From NCBI GenBank assembly GCA_041653995.1, contig JBAZEK010000003.1, forward strand, positions 62,001-126,000: a stretch of 64,000 bases of DNA. Direction: 5' to 3'. Of the stretch, positions 60,397 to 64,000 are shown in pieces. The notes under the pieces were generated by a model that was not told the DNA's origin, made no database searches, and saw only the letters and a list, made by a program, of their open reading frames with translations. Source of the stretch: Dehalococcoidia bacterium (GTDB lineage Bacteria; Chloroflexota; Dehalococcoidia; GIF9; UBA5629). Every line of letters begins with the position of its first letter. Positions within the stretch are counted from its first letter, which is position 1. A program made the position numbers and the translations under genes.

Positions 60397-61680
60397 ATGG
60401 ATAAAAAGGCTAAAATATCAAAAGAGCGCAAACCGTTAGCAGTTGTCGAACGCCTGTTGAAGATTCGGATGACCAGTGATGGCGCAGATGCGACGCTGCA
60501 GCAGGCGCTGGACTATCTTATTGGCAAATTGGGGATTGCAGATGCGGGGACAGTATGGAGATATGAATCTTCGAACAACCGCCTGATCATGACGGCTTCC
60601 TCCGGTACTGATATCAAGACGTCACAGCAGGTTCGATTAAATCCAAACACAGGAATAATCGGCAGGGTATTTCAGAGAGGGCAACGCGAGGTCTTTACAA
60701 TTGATAAAGCCATGGTTGATGATGCAGATACCACTAAAAAAGTCCTCGGAATTCAAATAGCCGGCCTGGCTTCTCCGGCAGCCGCTGTTTGCGTACCATT
60801 GAATGCCGATTCCATTCGATATGGTGCCCTGTTGTTGTTGAGCCTGGGGGATGAGGCTGCATTTACGCAAAAGGATATTCTGTTTTTCCAAATTGTAGCT
60901 GATCTGCTGGCTATATTTATTAAATTGGATGCCATGGATAAAACCATAAAAGAAATGGAGGTTATCGGCAATAACGAGAAGTACAAGGCCGGGATTGTAT
61001 CCACACTGGCCCATGAAATGCGAACCCCTTTGACATCGATCAAAGGTTTCTCCACTGCATTGCTGATGAAAGAGGTCACTTACAGTTCCGAAAAGCAGCG
61101 AGAATTTTTAGAGATTATCGACCGGGAATGCGATATCCTTGAAGACCTGATTACCGATCATCTGGAATCGTCTGTCATCGACGCGGGAATGATGAAGATC
61201 GATCTGCAGCCGGTCAGATTACGCCGGTTAGCGGAGATAGCCGCAGACGACGTGGGCCGCCGTTTTCCCAAACATTCCTTGCTAATTGATTTTGCCGACA
61301 ACTTCCCATTGGTTGATGCCGATCCCGAGCGTATTCTTCAGGTCTTCCGACAACTGCTGGACAATGCGGCAAAATACTCACCCGATGGTGGATTGATCGT
61401 TTTGCAGGGATTAATATCAGACGAAAAAGCTTTCATCAGTGTCTCTGATGAAGGGGTTGGCATTGCGCCAGAAGACCTCAATCACCTGTTTGACCGGTTT
61501 TTTCGCGCCAGGGCCAATGCAGGTGAATCGATTACAGGTACAGGATTGGGTTTGCCCATCAGCCGTGCGATCATCGAGGCGCATGGAGGACGCATCTGGG
61601 CAGAGAGCCAACTGGGACAGGGTAGTAAATTTTGCATTAGTTTGCCGTTAAAAGGTCTGAGCCAGGATATGGCAGATTAA
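60397..61680 (+). CDS. Soluble histidine kinase with GAF sensor
   Basis: 427 residues without membrane helices. A GAF-like domain (about 30-180, NTGIIGRVFQRGQREVF) is followed by HisKA with phospho-acceptor His206 in LAHEMRTPLTS and the HATPase domain: N box RQLLDNAAKYSPDG, G1 DEGVGIAPEDL, G2 GTGLGLPIS. The next gene, 10 nt downstream, encodes its response regulator. No ribosome site near the ATG; the 210-nt gap upstream has a TATACT (60229-60234) but no clear -35. Confidence 0.9.
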   Translation: MDKKAKISKERKPLAVVERLLKIRMTSDGADATLQQALDYLIGKLGIADAGTVWRYESSNNRLIMTASSGTDIKTSQQVRLNPNTGIIGRVFQRGQREVFTIDKAMVDDADTTKKVLGIQIAGLASPAAAVCVPLNADSIRYGALLLLSLGDEAAFTQKDILFFQIVADLLAIFIKLDAMDKTIKEMEVIGNNEKYKAGIVSTLAHEMRTPLTSIKGFSTALLMKEVTYSSEKQREFLEIIDRECDILEDLITDHLESSVIDAGMMKIDLQPVRLRRLAEIAADDVGRRFPKHSLLIDFADNFPLVDADPERILQVFRQLLDNAAKYSPDGGLIVLQGLISDEKAFISVSDEGVGIAPEDLNHLFDRFFRARANAGESITGTGLGLPISRAIIEAHGGRIWAESQLGQGSKFCISLPLKGLSQDMAD

Positions 61681-61689
61681 TTAAAGGAC

Positions 61690-62388
61690 ATGCCGATAAA
61701 AGAGAAAATCCTGATTATTGAAGATCAACCGCAGGTTATTCGGTTAGTCTCCGAAGTATTGCGGGCAGTTGGTTACGAAGTAACCGCTTCAATCAGCAGC
61801 GAGGTCGCTACTGAAATGATAGCTACGGAACGGCCTGCTCTTATACTGCTTGATATCATGTTTCCCCGGGGACCTGACGGCTATGAGCTGTGCAGGAGGA
61901 TCCGCGAGTACACAGATATACCTGTAATCATGCTAACGGCAAAGGCACGAGAAAACGACATTTTACGCGGCTTTGATGCAGGAGCCGACGATTATCTGAC
62001 AAAGCCTTTTAATGCCAGGGAATTGGTGGCACGAGTGCGATCAGTTTTACGGCGGGCTCGTCATTCCGATGAGATAATCACTGCATCCTTCGAATGCAGG
62101 GGCCTTGTAATCAATTTCGCCCGTCACAGTGTCGCAGTCGATGGAAAGAAGATAAACCTGACCAGGACCGAATATTCTCTCCTACGACAACTTGCTCTAA
62201 ACCCCAACGAGGTCATATTGCATCAAGATCTGCTAAATGCAGTGTGGGGAGAAGATTACAGGGATGATATCGATTATTTGCGGGCTTATATTCGCTATCT
62301 GAGGCTGAAATTGGAAAAAGATCCCTCCAACCCGGAATATATTATCACTTCACCCGGTATCGGTTATATGCTGGCCTGCGATAGGTAA
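61690..62388 (+). CDS. OmpR/PhoB family response regulator
   Basis: 232 residues. The receiver domain has Glu11-Asp12, phospho-acceptor Asp55 in LILLDIMFP, Thr/Lys in MLTAK and LTKPF; the C-terminal winged-helix (about 130-230) reads INLTRTEYSLLRQLALNPNE and the recognition part VWGEDYRDDIDYLRAYIRYL. The AAAGGAC site precedes the ATG. It is the partner of the upstream histidine kinase. Confidence 0.95.
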   Translation: MPIKEKILIIEDQPQVIRLVSEVLRAVGYEVTASISSEVATEMIATERPALILLDIMFPRGPDGYELCRRIREYTDIPVIMLTAKARENDILRGFDAGADDYLTKPFNARELVARVRSVLRRARHSDEIITASFECRGLVINFARHSVAVDGKKINLTRTEYSLLRQLALNPNEVILHQDLLNAVWGEDYRDDIDYLRAYIRYLRLKLEKDPSNPEYIITSPGIGYMLACDR

Positions 62389-62618
62389 AGACAACATAAC
62401 AACATAACTACTTAACCCGCAATCCAGTCCCCCCACGGTTCTGTGCCACCAATTCAGGCATCTCCATGAGATATCTCTCTATTTTTCATCATTTTTTCAT
62501 TAAATCGGGTGCGTTTTATATTAATTTTTAATGGGTTGAGGATTATGATGATGATACCTCTTATTAATGTGGGCTTCTCGTAGAAAAAATAAACATGGGA
62601 TGAAACGAGGTAAGTAAG

Positions 62619-63191
62619 GTGTTAAATAAAAAACAAGGTAAGCAAAATAATCCAGAACTTACGACGTCTTCACCGCGCAGAGTAGATCTTTTGGATACGG
62701 TTGATTCAGTAGTTAACAAGGCGCTGACTATCTCTGCAGATAAAATGCACGTGGGCAATATCCAAGCATTGATAGAGTGTTTAAAGAAGGGCGATCCCAT
62801 AGCATGCAGCTATTGCCACTATAACATTGCAAAGGAATTAGGAAAAATCCTCGGTATATGGGATAAAGATATTAGAGCTGTTTATGCCTACGGTTACGAT
62901 GATAATACAACAGCGGAGGGGTGTTGCGAAGATGTATCACCATCCTCTCTCATTCATATGATTATCTGGGCAGGGCGCAAGACGAATGCCCTGAAAGCGC
63001 TGATAGAGTCTATAGACCGCGCAATGGTGCAGGTTCATCGCCGTTTGTTAGGCCTCAAAGACATTGAACATGTGCTGGATATTCAGGTGATCGATGATGA
63101 CGATGTGAAGAACCGTAAGGGCTATGCAGCGCTTTTACAATCCATATACCAGACACCTGTTAAGGTATGGGGAGGCAACATGAGTGGCTGA
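62619..63191 (+). CDS. Cys-containing protein of unknown function upstream of nuoE
   Basis: 190 residues from GTG 62619 with GAGG 10 nt before it. Visible parts are a disordered N-terminus, a possible metal or redox motif ACSYCHYN (Cys63, Cys66), CxxC-like Cys102-Cys103 (EGCCED), and a helical half (about 110-170). The spacing of CxxC plus CC does not match any family I know. It lies 5' of the NuoE/NuoF-like genes, so it could belong to the same redox operon. A long stem-loop covers its stop codon. Confidence 0.6.
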   Translation: MLNKKQGKQNNPELTTSSPRRVDLLDTVDSVVNKALTISADKMHVGNIQALIECLKKGDPIACSYCHYNIAKELGKILGIWDKDIRAVYAYGYDDNTTAEGCCEDVSPSSLIHMIIWAGRKTNALKALIESIDRAMVQVHRRLLGLKDIEHVLDIQVIDDDDVKNRKGYAALLQSIYQTPVKVWGGNMSG

Positions 63192-63213
63192 TGCTCCCCA
63201 AGCTAACAGGTGT
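63153..63213. other. Imperfect stem-loop covering the stop codon of the upstream gene
   Basis: ACACCTGTTA (63153-63162) pairs with TAACAGGTGT (63204-63213); after a small internal loop GGGGA and GCA pair with TCCCC and TGC (63169-63177 with 63192-63199, one bulge). The stop TGA 63189-63191 lies in the loop. It could be a processing or attenuation site before nuoE. Confidence 0.5.
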
Positions 63214-63313
63214 TTAGGAAAGATGCTTAATCGCACAAGGATTATCACCTCGCAGGACGGCATATTTAACCATCCGTAATGACAATTACCGCCTTTGTAA
63301 AGGAGCCATATGT

Positions 63314-63748
63314 ATGCAAGTATGTGATAAGGAAGAAAAAGGTAACCTGCTTTCACTATTACGGGAGGTTCAGGAAGAATACGGATACCTGCCCGAAGAA
63401 AAACTGAGGGAAATTGCCACAGGGATCGGACGTACGCTTATTGACGTATACAGCGTGGCAACTTTTTATAAGTCTTTCAGCCTCACACCCAGAGGGCGGC
63501 ATCATGTTAAAGTGTGCCTCGGCACCGCCTGCCATGTCAGAAGTTCCAACAGGGTCCTCGATGCAACCAGGGACAAGCTGGGCATACAGCCCGGAGAGAC
63601 AAGTGAAAACGGAGAGTTTTCACTGGAGACCGTAATGTGCCTCGGTTGCTGTGCCATCGGGCCCGTCATGGTTATAGATAACAAGTACCACGGACAGATG
63701 TCGCCGGCGAAAGTGGAGGCCGTGCTGAAAAGGCAGAGTGAGAAGTGA
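63314..63748 (+). CDS. nuoE: NADH dehydrogenase subunit E-like (HydC/HndA-like) protein
   Basis: 144 residues with the thioredoxin-like 2Fe-2S fold: cluster ligands Cys68, Cys73, Cys109 and Cys113 (VCLGTACHV and CLGCCAIGP). In NADH:ubiquinone oxidoreductase, NAD-reducing hydrogenases and formate dehydrogenases this protein passes electrons to the flavoprotein NuoF. AGGAG lies 8 nt upstream. The next gene overlaps its stop by 1 nt. Confidence 0.9.
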   Translation: MQVCDKEEKGNLLSLLREVQEEYGYLPEEKLREIATGIGRTLIDVYSVATFYKSFSLTPRGRHHVKVCLGTACHVRSSNRVLDATRDKLGIQPGETSENGEFSLETVMCLGCCAIGPVMVIDNKYHGQMSPAKVEAVLKRQSEK

Positions 63749-64000
63749 TGACTATTAAAAGTGAGGTGAAGCAAATCCAGACTGCCGGTGACCTGGAAAA
63801 CCTGCGGCGGATAATAAGCGAGGGCAAGTTGTCACAGCTTTCATGCATTTCTCTATGCGCTGGTACCGGTTGCCGTGCTGCAGGAAGCGAGGAAGTGAGG
63901 GATGCATTTATCAAAGAAATTGAAAGTCAGGGGCTGAAAGTCGAACTGCAAGTAAAGGAAACCGGCTGTCATGGTTTTTGCGAACGCGGACCGATTGTAG
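63748..64000 (+). CDS. nuoF: NuoF/HydB-like NADH-binding flavoprotein, N-terminal fragment
   Basis: The frame runs from ATG 63748 (overlap TGATG with nuoE) to the window edge. The 84 residues show an N-terminal 2Fe-2S thioredoxin-like domain with SLCAGTGCRAAG and TGCHGFCERGP, found in the long NuoF homologues of bifurcating hydrogenases and NADP-reducing hydrogenases (HydB/HndC) but absent in standard complex I NuoF. The flavin and NADH domains lie outside the window. Confidence 0.85.
   Translation, partial: MTIKSEVKQIQTAGDLENLRRIISEGKLSQLSCISLCAGTGCRAAGSEEVRDAFIKEIESQGLKVELQVKETGCHGFCERGPIV

Noticed and set aside
1..64000. Long open frames opposite or out of frame with the listed genes
   Set aside because: They shadow conserved genes in GC-rich sequence, have no ribosome sites and no recognisable protein features.

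Overview
The window looks like a chromosomal segment of a bacterium with moderate-to-high GC, most likely an uncultured Chloroflexota of the class Dehalococcoidia. This placement is inferred from several traits: the end of an ATP synthase operon with a divergent-looking beta subunit, frequent TTG/GTG starts, RNase J, a type-4 Fe-S uracil-DNA glycosylase, several lipoproteins, and multiple CoA-ligase, enoyl-CoA hydratase and SCP2 genes. No rRNA or tRNA gene, CRISPR array, transposase or prophage was recognised, and no gene-free stretch exceeds 300 bases.

Layout. 1-2.1 kb: end of atpG, then atpD and atpC, closed by a bidirectional hairpin shared with the opposing rpsP-khpA pair. 2.9-11.9 kb: an NDP-forming acyl-CoA ligase alpha-type protein, a lipoprotein, endonuclease V, prfB with its programmed +1 frameshift, a membrane gluzincin, radC, a peptide/solute-binding lipoprotein, a Cys-rich DUF3795 protein and an AcuC/HDAC-like deacetylase. 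12-19 kb: secD-secF plus an overlooked 43-aa membrane protein, CCA-adding enzyme, proB-proA and rph. 19-25 kb: TauE-type exporter, uracil-DNA glycosylase, RNase J and FtsK. 25-28.1 kb: an AT-rich accessory block with a restriction-modification pair (DUF4928 endonuclease and a Vsr-cytosine methyltransferase fusion), YwbE and DUF3820. 28-38 kb: a creatinase-like M24 protein, an MFS transporter, and two large PAS/HD-GYP c-di-GMP phosphodiesterase-type sensors. 38-44 kb: DUF2804 with a second CoA-ligase alpha protein, then enoyl-CoA hydratase, alpha/beta hydrolase, SCP2 and a second M24 protein, punctuated by small palindromic repeats. 44-50 kb: uvrB, ruvA, ruvC and yebC with a lipoprotein in between, then a possible HhH-GPD-like protein and a VTT protein. 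51-60 kb: fatty-acyl-CoA ligase and a group of envelope hydrolases (M28, GGT, glycosidase-like, penicillin-acylase-like) followed by TetR. 60-64 kb: a soluble histidine kinase and response regulator, a Cys-rich unknown, and the start of a NuoE/NuoF (HydC/HydB-like) electron-transfer operon.

Cross-cutting signals. Many promoters carry an extended -10 (TGN-TANNNT). In five genes (nfi, proB, tauE, udg, uvrB) the -10 box lies only 7-10 nt before the start codon and no Shine-Dalgarno sequence is visible, which predicts leaderless mRNAs. Genes preceded by a strong AGGAGG-type site coexist with these. The most unusual protein observations are the zinc-cysteine-less Vsr-methyltransferase fusion, a SecF whose conserved proton-path Asp is Asn, an M28 peptidase split by membrane helices, two M24 proteins with broken metal sites, and a uracil-DNA glycosylase ending in a sliding-clamp-type peptide.
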